DNA from: Vanessa cardui
Taxonomy: Eukaryota > Arthropoda > Insecta > Lepidoptera > Nymphalidae
Length of the DNA stretch: 64,000 nt
NCBI RefSeq assembly: GCF_905220365.1
Contig: NC_061127.1
Span: 8,804,001 to 8,868,000, forward strand
Direction: 5' to 3'
The translations under genes and the position numbers were made by a program. The notes under the pieces were generated by a model. It made no database searches and was not told where the DNA came from. It saw nothing but the letters and a program-made list of their open reading frames with translations. This document shows, one piece after another, positions 10,701 through 22,713 of this stretch; positions within the stretch are counted from its first letter, which is position 1; each line of letters opens with the position of its first letter.

Positions 10701-13700
10701 AATGAAATCAGCCCGACGTGCCCAGAAGAGCACGGGATCTTGCTGTTATAGAATATTTAGACGAGAGCTAAAATTATAATTGTCTGTCGCATTTTATATT
10801 AGGTTAGCGGCCAGCGAGCGGGTAGGTGTGGCTGACATAATGAATCAACTATTCCGATTGAACATAATTAAGCTGTGACGACGAATATCTACTATACTCA
10901 TTCATACTTATAGAGTTATAGCGCGTTAGATAGTCATTATTACAAAATCTCTTTATCTGTTCAAGGATGTCTTACATATATATTTTTAACCATTTTGATA
11001 ATCAATTAGAGTATAATTTCAGTCTGGAACAATTTCGTAATGTCATCAATTTTAAAATTTGAAATTTTCGTAATTTCTTACAATAACAGAAAAAAATTCT
11101 AGACTTAATTACACTGATCTGATATCGTGGGTTTCTATTGTTAATTTCATTGAGTGACTGAGAGTGAGAAACAGTAACCAAAATATCACTGCATTCATAC
11201 AAATATAAGAATGAGGTGAAATTTATTTTGTTTACAGGTATGGTAATCTCTGGAAGTAAGACTAAAATGTATTCACTTGTAGACTAATAAATTATTCTTC
11301 AGTGCTTTATAAACTATATTTTCATCATATAATTTTCTTTATAAATAATTTGCACTCGTGCGATAACGGGGCGAATCTCTAGTCGTCTATAAAGCAAGAC
11401 GTCTAGCGTTGAATTTTGCAGTTATTTTAAGTTCAGTGTTTACGGTGTCTATCCGCTTCGCGCATTTTTTCTCACAACCGTCATTAGACAATATACGGAA
11501 ATTCGGTTTAACAAACATCCTACCAGGCTATAATATAATACAAGTATTTTTTTCTAGATACACGACATAACATCTACTTCGATTAACTAGAAACTATTAT
11601 GTTATTATAGTTATACATAGTTTAAATGTATATTCCTATTGGTCACATTATAATTGTACTTTTTGTACTTGTATTGTAATTTTTGTACATTATAATTGTA
11701 TACCACGCCATCGCCACTACCCCACCGAGCGCTCAGTCAGAACTCAGTCGCACGGTAACCGACTCTCACGTAAAATAACGAGAAAATATTCTAGATATTC
11801 CAAGAATAAATGTAAGAATGTTTTCGTCGGGGTTTATTTAATACAAAAATCTAACTTTCTTTTTATCTAACAATAGTATCTTTCATTGTATTTTATTTTT
11901 TACAGAACCACACCGGTGTTTGCTCGGAAGTATTATTTTGATACATTTTTCGTATTATGGATTGGAACGTAAACTAAGACGTGTCTTAAATTCCCAGGGA
12001 ATTAGAAACTGACTGAAATGTCATAGCCTAGAAGAAATACGACTGATTCATTTTATATAAGGTAACATTATCCCTTATTTATAAAACAATACATTGCTTT
12101 TTTGTGAAAAACTTCTTTAAAGCCTCATAATTTTAGTACTTAAATTCTTTGGTTAAACGTGTATTTCATATCCGTATTTAGAGGCTGCAAGGCAACTTAA
12201 TTGCTAAAATCATTTTTCATTACAATTAAAAAATGTTTTGACATTAACTCCACACAAATATTTTTAATTATGACGACATCCATGGTCGAGTAGTGTGTAC
12301 ATCGGTTTTTATGGGTACGCCACTCCGAAATCCTGGATTCGATTCCCGACCAAATCGATGCAGAAAAAGTTCATTAGTTTTCTTTGCTATCTTGGGTCTG
12401 GGTGTTTGTGGTACCGTTGTTACTTTAATTTTCCATAACACAAGTGCTTTAGCTACTTACATTTGCATCAGACTAATGTATGTGATGTTATACAATATTT
12501 CAAATTTAATATTTAAAATTACTATAAAGTTTTTAGTGGTACATCTGTGATTTAGTAAAAACTCCGCGCTGAAAACCTATACAGCGGTAATCGTATTTGC
12601 AGTAAATTATCGCTCACCTCTTCAGGCACAACATCTCGTAGCTTGACATCTTGGAGACGGCTGACGGATGCCGTGCGATGATAATCGACGAGTTCGTTCA
12701 ACGAGTTAAATTTCACCACCCATAGAAAAAACTTGCTAGATGCGTCACGCAAAACCTTGAAATGTTGAACACCGTCCGGACATCTGCGGAACAGAGAAAA
12801 TTTTAGTTGAAAAGTATTGTTTATATAAACATTAGAAACAAATCAAAATAAACTTTATTCAAGTAGACTTTTATAAGCTTTTTTTAAAATCGTCATTTAA
12901 CAATTAAGTGAAGCTACCACCGATTCGGAAAGTAGATTCTACCGAGAAAAACCGACAAAAAACTCAGTAGTTATTCTTTTTCAACATTTAAAAAATACAG
13001 TCATGTTAGTCAAATAAAATTATATATGTATGTTTTACCACGCTTTTTAACATCTATAAAATTTTGTATCGAATAATATGCTTGTATTTTTTACAAACGA
13101 TTTGAACTTACGAAATCGCAAAGTTAAATATGTCTGCGGAATTTTATTATAGAAAAGGATACCTCGCCCCAAGAAGGATTTATTGACTTTGCGGAGTCGG
13201 AAACTTAGCGTTCGATCGATATATAATCACAGATATAAATAAAAATAAATGTTCCTAAATAATGAACAGACTGAAAACATTTTGGTGAATCGTCTACATA
13301 CACATGCGAAGTCACTGGTTAGAAAAAAAAAAAAAAAAACAATATATATATTGGTCCTTCAATATAATATTTATATGAAGGACCTTATTCTACGTCTTCG
13401 AAGCCAGGACGGGTCTTAGATACAGATTAAACAACAAGTCTTTCTAACGAGATTTATGTTAAAAATCGTGTTCAAGATAGAAATATTCATAATTTATTTA
13501 AATCAATCTTAAACTGAATATTCATTTAAATTTATTGATCAAGTTGATTATAGAGATTTCTCTAATGGTATTATATTTATTTATATTTATATAAACAACG
13601 TTGAAAGTTTTATAATGTATTAATTTTAGTTTTATATGCTGAAATCGTTTATTGTGAGGCTGAGGTTTCAAATAAAAATGTCTTGAGACGTCTAAACCTA

Positions 13701-16700
13701 TATGCATAACTTTAGATACGAACAACAGACCGATGAACGAGAATAGATTATCCAGCTTGATTTATTTGAGTGCAGATCTAAAATAATAACATTAAAACGT
13801 CGCTTTGTACTCGGCAACACCTACAAGTGGTATTGGAATTCCTTGTAAATGGTTACGAACGACCTGAAGATAACTTTTTACCGTCTAATTTTTATTCGTA
13901 CGTTATATCAAAATCCCTACTGTTATTATCGAGGCGGACACCACACTAAATTTTAATTACTATTCTACCAAATTTAGTTTTATTCAAATAACATAATATA
14001 TATCTACATTTATTCAACTAATATATATGATAATCATAATGAGAATTAATTCATATCTTTCACTATGAAATTATCGATATTTTTTTTTATTTTTGCTTAT
14101 GACTTTAATCGCTCATAGCATCTTTGCGTATATAATTGCAACTTAAGTAGATAATAGGTTAAGTAGTTAATTCCAACTGTCGTTAATGTTTCATCGTCTA
14201 ATTTTTATTCGTACTCTATATCAAAATCCCCTTTGTTATTATCGAGGCGAATACGAATCTGTGGTTCGATCGTTCTTGATGAAAGTAAAACTAAAATGCA
14301 AAGCTAGTTTTTTAATTAATAACGACTAAGTAAACAAATAAAACATCAAGAAAATGATTTACACGGTTCAAATAAAATTACACACTGGCTATGTAGATAC
14401 CACGTGGTTCCCCTCGTTTAGAGGCAGTTGTCCTCGACATGACATATTTATTACTATATACAAATAAACTAATTTACTCGTAGATAATTTTAGTTACGAT
14501 AACTATTGTTTTTATTTTCTCATGCACAATGAAAACCTTAAGGTAAGTGTTCACTATTTATGGAAACGTTGCAAATGCTGTTAAAAGACATCACATTGAT
14601 TAACTTATTAAGTACTAATTGTCGGCCGCGGCTTCTCTCGCGTTTTAGGGGGTTGGTTCTCATGTTGTTAGGAAAAAAAATGGGTCTTTCCTTAGAGTTC
14701 TAGTTTGCTTCATACTAAACTTCATCGATTTCGGTTCATTGGTTACAGTAGAGTGACACACAGACAGAGATACTTTTACATTTATTATATTAAGTACAGA
14801 TTATATCACAAGTAAAAAAACACCCTTCTAATAAATCTATGCCCTTAAACGACTTAGAATTGTATTGCCAATGTCACAAAGTGTGTACAAAATTTCAATA
14901 CAATCAGTTTAGTACAAAGGTTTTAAAAAAACCTAGCATATAGGGACCCATACACACTAGCAGGTGAATTTATACAAATGCATATAAATAAAATCAAGAT
15001 ATTAAAAAGTATACACCAAAAGGCTAATAAAGTTCCCGTGCTTTGTATTTTCTCGACACAAAACAAGTGTGGGCACCTCAATGTTAAACAAAGCATGAAC
15101 ATGGCAGGTGAAAGTATTTTTTGACATCTGTCCTCGTGTCTATTGAATGTATTTTTTATATATGAAAAAAAATAGAAGGCCTCAATATAAATCGAGCAAA
15201 ATTACGTATGAATCAGCAATAGACAAAAACTGGTTTCAGCTCTCACGTAGGTTGATTCACGCAGCGCGATACAGAACGGGTTAATGGTGTACCGAGAAAA
15301 TTGTATGAAAATATTCACTAGAGAAATAATATAATAGAATGCGAATAATCAGATAATTTCTCGGTATAAAACCACGTATCACGCACTTACGTCAATTAGA
15401 CAAAGATAGAAGAAGGAATGAATGATAAAGAATGTTTTTTTTTTGAGCAAATATATTCAAAATGTGTAACACGAATATGTAAAGCTACATATGCTTTTAA
15501 TTTTCTTAAAAGTTTCTTAATCCGTCGTCACAAAAACATAACACAACAAGTAATATATGTGTATCGGGAATCTGTATGTTATTTTATTGAACTAGTTTCT
15601 TTCATCAATAAATAACTTAGCCTATGAAACCACTGATCCTGATCGATATATCTGTTCGTAATTGGGTTATTTGTTATTGCTCCAATTGCACCAATTTCCT
15701 CAGTTAATCAGAAGTGTCTTTAATTTGTTATATTTGCAAAAATATATCGTCCTATTATTAAATTTTTCAATCAATATTTCTTATCATTAACGTCATCGAA
15801 CGCCAATAACGTTGCTGTAAGAAGTACAACACCATACGATGCGAATTTTGTAATTAAAAATGTAATGTTCCTTGTACATTTAGTTACACTGGCTCACTCA
15901 TCCGAGATCAGAAAAGTGCACTTGTTTCAGTAAGAAAGATTAACAGTTAATATTTCTCCCATATTTGGCTTTCCGCTGACTGAACACCAATACAAAAGCA
16001 TATTAAAATTATTGAGCCTTTAAAATACACTTCAAACATATATAAGGAAACCAAACGCTACGAAAAAGTCATGATTAGGAAATAAACCGCAATAAATAAG
16101 TGTGAGTCACGTATTGAAGAACGAGTGTAATTTTTTTATTAACTAATTTAACAGCCAATAGAATTGTTGGGTGAGACAGCGAATTGCAGAAGGATAAGGT
16201 TGATCACCCTATTTGTAAATTATTAGTCGCATACAATACACAACTTACTATTGGTTTTAAAACGTGATCGTTTTAAACTACACATCGTCGTCATAAAACT
16301 ATACTAGTACTGTTTGTATGTGATTTATATGATGACTTTGTATGTAATAAAATACTATACGAACTTTTTCAGAAATACTGAAACCATTCAATAGGTTCTA
16401 ATAAAAGTCGGTAAGGTAGCTCAGCCGTCGGGTCAACATATAAGACACTGATAATCTGGGAATTGAATGGGTTCCCGAGGGACAGTAAAAACACCGTATT
16501 TCCATTTCCTTTACCCACATAAAAAAGTCTCGGGTGGCAATTCTTATTTGCAAATAAAAGTAACAAGTAAAAGTATACTAACATTAGTTTAAAATAGAAT
16601 GATATAAAATTCGTACTAACTACAAGTTTATAAATTGATTGTTAATGTTAAATGTAAATATCAGAAATCGCTAGGGGGTGGGGCCGTATTTTCTGCAGTC

Positions 16701-19574
16701 GTTCAATATCCTATGTCTTTATCTCTACCCTTGACAACGTGTATGGAAAATTTCGTGCAAATTGTTTGCTTGGCCCAGACCCTAACGGCGTAAAAAACAA
16801 ACAATTAAATTCAGTTTCGTTTCTTCTGTTATAAATTTAATATTAATTGTATGTTAACAAAGGAAGTGCAAGAATGTATTATTAATTTATAGTTAGAAGG
16901 TTTACAATATCACCACAGATATAATTTTTAGAAAATAATTAATTGCCAAGCAAATGGACCACCAGTTGGTAAGTTGTGAATGCGACATCAACCTTGGAAA
17001 CTAACATTATATAGACCTTGTATATGTAATGACTTAAAGCTTATTCAATAAGAATGATCATCAAAACGAATGGGTTTTTATAACAAGTAACTATATGTAA
17101 CAATTTGATTGATTTTGATGAAATTAATCAGCACAAAGACGAAATTACAACATGAATAAAGTTGTTGTTTGTATGTCTGCGATTGAATAATCATAAAAAA
17201 ATATGTTTAAAATAATGTCAAATAATGTATGTATTTTCACTCATACATTTAAAAGTGTGAATATTTAATTTAATTTTAATCTACAAAAAAATTGAGAATA
17301 ACATTTTTATATAACATATTAATGATACAGAAATTTTATATGATATATAAAATTGTATTAACTATCATAACAGATTTTATGACTAGTTACGTCATGGGAT
17401 TAATATGGACACTATATAGGTGGTTCAGGCTCCTTCGATTGTCTATTTTTATGAATAGTGATCAGTGTAATCTATGCAACATTACTTAATTAGCTTGAGT
17501 ATACCAACTTATATACCTACTATGTTCCTCCCGACCAAATTTGGACATGACCAGCACATTAGAGTAGTCTTTTCCTAGAGATCAGTGTCGACATTCTTTA
17601 CCAATAACTCTTTCATTTCTTAACCAGGGATTTGAATCTAGAACCTTCAATTCTGTAGTTTTAATAACTAGGGATAGACAATTTAATAAAAATATAATCT
17701 AATGTCTAGAGATATAGGATTATAAAGTAAAGTATATAATTACACATCACTGTGACATGTATCATTCGTTTGTTATTGTGATATAATTATGCCATTAATA
17801 GTTCTAGGAAATCTTTACATTGCTCTATATTATACACACTATTGATGACTGAAATGAAAATAGTGATAACAATATCATAGGAACTCCGATATGATAAATT
17901 TATATCTATATAATAACAAAAAAAATGAAAGCTAAACTAATACCAGAGTAGACATTATGTCATGAATCAAAATAAAACAGCATTCAATTCTTTTCTGTGG
18001 AATCTAATCATTTTTATCATATTGATAATGTATAAAGTCATTGTCATGGCCAGACAAGTTGGTATTGACATTGATTTCAATATTTACTATAAAATCAATC
18101 CAATTTATGTAATCCAATTACACAGTAATAGGGCTTCATAGAAGCCTGTTTGTACCACCACCCACTCATTGTATATTCTCTCACTAAACAGCAATTCCTT
18201 TGATTAAACTAGTGTATTTACAGGCAGAATGAATATAACATCTTATTTTCTATGTTTGATAGCACATTGATAAGGGGAATTTCTTGCTTCTCAATGGATA
18301 TGCCATTGCTTATATCTATGGGAAGGAGTGATATATTACCTACCTATTTTATCAATAAATTGTATAGATATACCTTAGCAAAAGTTACTTTTAAATACTC
18401 AATATTTTAGAAGTGTTTGAAAATTGATAAATGTTTGTAATAGAACAAGATAGTATGTATAATATTAATGTTGTATCAATGTATCATCAAAGATTAAAAT
18501 CAATATTACTTACAATTGAAACTTGATTTTAATTAGGTGTGAAATATTTTATCACCATACACTACCATTACATTTTAATTACTATTTTTTCAAACAATCT
18601 ATATTATTAGATTTCCATTGGAATTTCTTTCTTTCTGCTTTCTTTCTTTGTAATTGCAAGCAGGACTAGTAACCACAAAAAGGCAAAATTATATAATGTC
18701 TAAATATTTTTTATTTTAAATATATACCAATATTATTTTTAAAGTAAGTTAAGTAAGGATTGAGAATTTCGTCATATTATTCTGTTGTTTTAATCTAAGT
18801 TAGGATTATAAGTAAATTAAAATATGTATGTGTATTAATATACTTACTTCACTGATAAGGAGAAGTCACCAGGGCTAGATTCACTGATCCTAATGAGAAA
18901 ACCTCCTTCTGGTTTATTTGCTAACAGTTTTTCTGCATCTGCTCTTGTGATTCTACCATAATACCAACTGTAATAGAATAATTAATGATGATATCTATCA
19001 CAGATATGATGTAAAATTACACTTTTATGTGAATTAACATTTAAAATAATTGTCTAACAAGTTCAGTTTAAATTCAAGTGTATTAAGATTTATATTCTGT
19101 TTTTTAAGGTATTATTTGGAAAGGCATTTAGTTAGGCCATAGAAACTTAAAACAGGGTAAATATAACTATTGACACTTTAATAATAAGTGAAAATAACAT
19201 GAAAAACAGGAAAATATGTTTATAAACTAGATGTTAACCTGAACTGACATTTGTTACAATTTTCGTGCTTTGAATACTTGTACTCTATTAACGTGTATAA
19301 AATGAAGGCTTACCTATGACTTTTCATTTGAATATAGTTACTAGGTATCAGACCTTCTTTCCCATCCAATTCAGCCCTATACCAATTCATATCGTCCTCC
19401 ATGTTAAGTATCTGCAATAACAAAAATTCTAGAAGGAACCTGTCACCAATGAGAATAAAATTTGTTCAAATTGGAATCAGCTAACTGGTCACTTACTTTA
19501 AGGACTTGGTTCTTCTTAAAACTGAGTTCATCATCAGCAGTTGCAGTGAAATCGTGTTTTGCTACAGCCTCCAT
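7771..19574 (-). CDS. drk: Drk (GRB2-type SH3-SH2-SH3 adaptor), six coding exons
   Basis: Exons, read on the minus strand: 19574-19497, 19411-19314, 18967-18848, 12783-12618, 9191-9081 and 7833-7771. All introns are GT-AG and all phases fit. The joined protein has 211 residues, the same length as I recall for fly Drk. It starts MEAVAKHDFTATADDELSF. N-terminal SH3 is about 1-57. SH2 is about 60-152, starting WYYGRITRADAEKLL with the phosphotyrosine arginine in FLIRISDSSPGDFSLSVK. C-terminal SH3 is about 155-208, from ALYDFTPQEAGELEFRRGD. Drk links activated receptor tyrosine kinases through SH2 to Sos through its SH3 domains and so activates Ras in the cytoplasm. The tail reads FPASYVTAYHS where I recall YVTPYHS in fly, a Pro-to-Ala change. 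The last exon, only 21 codons, is separated by a 1.2-kb intron. The gene is head-to-head with RpSA. Confidence 0.97.
7993..8227 (-). mobile_element. tRNA-derived SINE in the last drk intron
   Basis: On the minus strand it starts with a tRNA-like head (CCATGGTCGAATGGTGTGTA). A B-box-like GGGCTCGATTCCCGG follows, then a body with GTCTTGGGTCTGGGTGTTTG, and it ends in an A/T-rich tail. A second copy with the same order of blocks lies at 12271-12512 in the opposite orientation. The head is not an intact tRNA gene. Confidence 0.85.
9380..9622. repeat. Repeat copy A in the drk introns
   Basis: About 240 bp that recur with high similarity at 13937-14195. Shared landmarks in order are CCACACTA, ATATATCTACATTTAT, TGATAATCATAATGAGAAT, CATATCTTTCACTATGAAAT, GCATCTTTGCGTATATAATT and CCAACTGTCGTTAATGT. 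No coding capacity and no clear terminal inverted repeats; probably a non-autonomous mobile element. Confidence 0.8.
12271..12512 (+). mobile_element. tRNA-derived SINE, second copy of the 8-kb family
   Basis: The head CCATGGTCGAGTAGTGTGTA is followed by the B-box-like GGATTCGATTCCCGA, then the same body as the copy at 7993-8227 (TTGGGTCTGGGTGTTTGTGG, CATAACACAAGTGCTTTAGC). It is inserted in plus orientation in the drk intron just downstream of the SH2-C exon, so it is inverted relative to the first copy. A short open frame across it is incidental. Confidence 0.85.
12841..13033 (+). repeat. Lepidopteran interspersed repeat (fuller copy)
   Basis: It contains CTTTATTCAAGTAGACTTTT, TCGTCATTTAACAATTAAGT, GAAGCTACCACCGATTCGG and CAGTCATGTTAGTCAAATA in order. 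I know this combination as an abundant butterfly repeat, probably a LINE or SINE tail. Fragments also occur at about 110-165 and 3745-3795. Confidence 0.65.
13883..14249. repeat. Repeat copy B flanked by 54-bp direct repeats
   Basis: Copy B of the drk-intron repeat (13937-14195) is enclosed by two near-identical 54-bp direct repeats, 13883-13936 and 14196-14249. Both start GTCTAATTTTTATTCGTAC and end in TTATTATCGAGGCG. Copy A at 9380-9622 lacks these flanks. This looks like an insertion with an unusually long duplicated target or a repair-associated duplication. Confidence 0.75.
14655..14812 (+). repeat. Interspersed repeat tail
   Basis: The stretch has a GGGTCTTTCCTTAGAGTTCT start, a TTTGCTTCATACTAAACTTC block and a GACACACAGACAGAGATACT end. 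The same pattern recurs at 39795-39930. Both resemble the 3' ends of non-autonomous butterfly repeats. A shorter relative is at about 16665-16765 (CAATATCCTATGTCTTTATC followed by GGAAAATTTCGTGCAAATTG). Confidence 0.5.
18120..18225 (+). repeat. Probable LINE 3' fragment
   Basis: It contains ACCACCACCCACTCATTGTA and an AACAGCAATTC block, typical of the 3' untranslated end of lepidopteran non-LTR elements. No open frame. Located in the large third intron of drk. Confidence 0.4.
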
Positions 19575-20527
19575 GTTCAAATTAGGCACTTCACTCTAAT
19601 GTCACTGATCACCGAAATAACTCACAAAGTATGCAAATTTATAGTAGCACTTATGGTCAAGACAGTAAAGTAATCATAATGCATGTATTGTTTATTAAAA
19701 AAGTACAAAAACTATTTTTAATACGTGCAAATAAGTGAAACTATTTTATCCGATCTCGGGCTACACATAAGTCATTCACAATTTCACACACATTTCTATG
19801 CACATAATTTCTGGTGCTGCCAATGTCAACAAATATAATATTTTGTTTTTTAAATAAAAAAAAATATTGTAATTTATAATAAATTATTATGGTAATATTA
19901 AAATAAAACTAATTTCAATAAATTTATATTTAAAATAAATTCAAATAAAACTTTGCTTAAATTACCGGAGTTCAAGTGTAATAGCAGACAATACGCGGTC
20001 TTTGAAAGTACTAAAAGGTGGTGTTGGCAGTAATACCATAGGTGTCTAATATATTTATGCGTTTAAACAAAATTAATTTGCTATATCTTTAAAAATGTTA
20101 GTATAAATTAAAATAATATAGTTAAAATGGATGTAATTGTTTTTTTTTTTTTTTTTACAAATTAATATATTTTTATTTTTAATAATTATTTTTTTCATTT
20201 TAGCGGTGACGCACTTAAATAGGACGTCCAGAAAAAGAATAGCTCTACTACTCTTATATTTTGTCCTTGACAACTTAGTATGGTCTTGAAAATAAAAAAT
20301 ATTTTGTTTTATATAAGTCATTTTTAAATGAATTGGTAAAATTATCATGGTTTAAAAAATACAATGCTAAATTCATAATAGTTTTGCTGATGATAGGAAT
20401 GAAATTATCACAATTAACATTACCAAACAATAATAAAATTCCTTTAATAATATGGTCACAAAAAATATAAACATTTCGAGATAGTAACACTAAAAGCTTA
20501 TTTAGCGAACTGTCAAACTTGACAGTT

Positions 20528-20564
20528 CTTTTATGTCCAATTGTCTCCCAGTGGCATTACACGC
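20528..20564 (+). promoter_or_regulatory. RpSA transcription start and non-coding first exon
   Basis: A CTTTT tract at 20528, of the 5'-TOP type that controls translation of ribosomal protein mRNAs, is followed 37 bases later by a clean GTAAGT donor at 20565-20570. The next exon begins after TTTTACAG at 20768 and reaches the ATG at 20797. So the start site is proposed near 20528 with a short untranslated first exon. The exact start is inferred. About 950 bases separate it from the drk start codon on the other strand. Confidence 0.6.
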
Positions 20565-20796
20565 GTAAGTTACAAATTTAAATTTCGATATATTTTCATA
20601 ATCATACATGTTTATTGTAAGATAAAAGACAAAATGAGAAGAACTTTTCAAGTTTTAGTTACAATGTAATAAATTTTTGGCTTTATGTACTATTTCACCT
20701 AAAAAAATCGGCTACTGTAAATATCTTCGGCTTCGTACAAGTATCAATGTTATCATTTATTTTACAGGTTTAGTCGTTACTCTAATAAACGCAACG

Positions 20797-22713
20797 ATGT
20801 CGGGAGGATTAGACGTGCTGGCCCTCAACGAGGAAGATGTCACCAAAATGTTGGCGGCAACCACCCATCTTGGGTCTGAGAATGTCAACTTTCAGGTTAG
20901 TTTTCAATTTGTTGGGTATATATTACCCATATATACACCATAGCAATAAGTAGATTAGACCGTGATGATAATAGAATCCGTTCCATTTTATAACTGAACA
21001 TTATGTTGAACTATTCTCCCAACTGACGTATTTTTACAGTTTGTTTATTAGGACATCCAAACTACGATTTGTGAAACTTGAGTTATGTTTTTAGATGGAA
21101 ACCTACGTGTACAAGCGCCGAGCTGATGGCACTCACGTGATCAACTTGCGTCGCACATGGGAGAAGCTTGTCTTAGCCGCACGTGCAGTTGTCGCTATTG
21201 AGAACCCAGCTGACGTGTTCGTTATCTCTTCACGTCCTTTCGGTCAACGTGCCGTGCTTAAGTTCGCTGCACACACTGGCGCTACTCCTATCGCTGGAAG
21301 ATTCACACCCGGTGCCTTTACTAACCAGGTTAGTAATTATTAAATAAACAGTCCCTATGATTCAACAAGTTATTTCGTGAAATTACTAATATTTTATATA
21401 CAATGATGATAAATTTAACTAAGGAACCACTGACTGTATAACAATACAGCATGATTATAATTTTTTCTGAATATTTTTATGAAGCTAAAAAGTTTGCTAT
21501 TATGTTTTATAAGAGTATATTATAAATAAGAGAACTTTTTCAGGTTCAAGCTGCATTCAGAGAGCCTCGTCTCTTGATTGTTCTGGACCCCGCACAAGAT
21601 CATCAACCAATCACAGAAGCTTCCTATGTCAACATTCCAGTAATTGCTCTGTGCAATACTGACTCACCACTCAGATTTGTGGACATTGCTATTCCATGCA
21701 ACACCAAGGTAAAGAATGCTACCAAACTTTTTTAAAATTTGTATTGCAATAATGTTCATGTATGCAAGTTTTGTGTTTATATCTGTGAAAAAACAAAAGT
21801 TCATGAAGCCACATTATTGTGAAAATGATTTCTTAATGTTTCAACATTTATTCAAGTTTATTCAGCTAAATAAGCAACAGCTATGTCAATTTTAAAAATA
21901 AATTGAAATGTTTCAGTCATCCCACTCCATTGGGTTAATGTGGTGGCTTCTTGCCCGTGAAGTTCTGCGCCTACGAGGTGTTCTTGCACGCGACCAGCGT
22001 TGGGATGTTGTAGTTGACCTGTTCTTCTACAGAGACCCTGAAGAAAGTGAGAAGGAAGAGCAACAAGCCAAAGAACAGGTGAGTTTTGACTGGCTGTTTT
22101 GGATTAAAGTATTTTGTTACTGTATTTTATATTTTATTATAATGTAAATTAATTATATAAACTAAATATTTTCATTATTTTATCTAAAATTGATCACAAC
22201 ATTATAATATTTATTTATTTTCATATCAATTTCAGGCTGTTGTTGCTGCCAAGCCTGAAGTGCCTGCACCTGTGCATGAGGAATGGAATGAGCCTGAAGT
22301 TCCTGTGCCATCTTGGACCGAGGATGCCGCTCCAGCTGCCACTGCCGCGGCTGCTACTACAGCGGCTGGTGCTGCTGCTGCAACCTTCGGCGCCCCTGCA
22401 GCTCAGGAAGATTGGGCTACTCAGGTACATTGTTGACTACTGTAAACATCATAAGCTTAATTTACTAGAATGAGTATTTTTTCAAAGGTCAAAATTAATT
22501 AATATACCTAGCTATGTACGATAAAAAGTTCTTTTTTAGTTTTGATTATGTAGCTATAAATTGCGATTTGTATTAGGTTAATAAGTTTCCATTGTTTCTA
22601 ATGAAAATTTATATCTTCAGGTCCAAGAAGAGTGGGGCACAACTGTGGCTGCACCTGTTGCAGCTGCTACTCCATCGTGGGGAGGTTCCTCTCAAGACTG
22701 GAGCGCTACATAA
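20797..22713 (+). CDS. RpSA: 40S ribosomal protein SA (laminin-receptor homologue)
   Basis: Coding exons 20797-20895, 21095-21328, 21544-21708, 21917-22078, 22236-22424 and 22621-22713. All junctions are GT-AG and phase 0; they join to 313 residues. The start MSGGLDVLALNEEDVTKMLA sits in the second exon. The S2-type ribosomal core covers about residues 15-205, including RTWEKLVLAARAVVAIENP, the FTPGAFTNQ loop, the CNTDSPLRFVDIAIPCN segment and GLMWWLLAREVLRLRG. The C-terminal tail is rich in Ala, Pro and acidic residues with repeated (E/D)W motifs (EEWNEP, EDWATQ, EEWGTT, DWSAT), as in animal RPSA. The protein assembles late into the small ribosomal subunit and is part of the cytoplasmic 40S. 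Codon use is typical of a highly expressed gene. A 3' AATAAA lies at 22979-22984. Confidence 0.98.
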
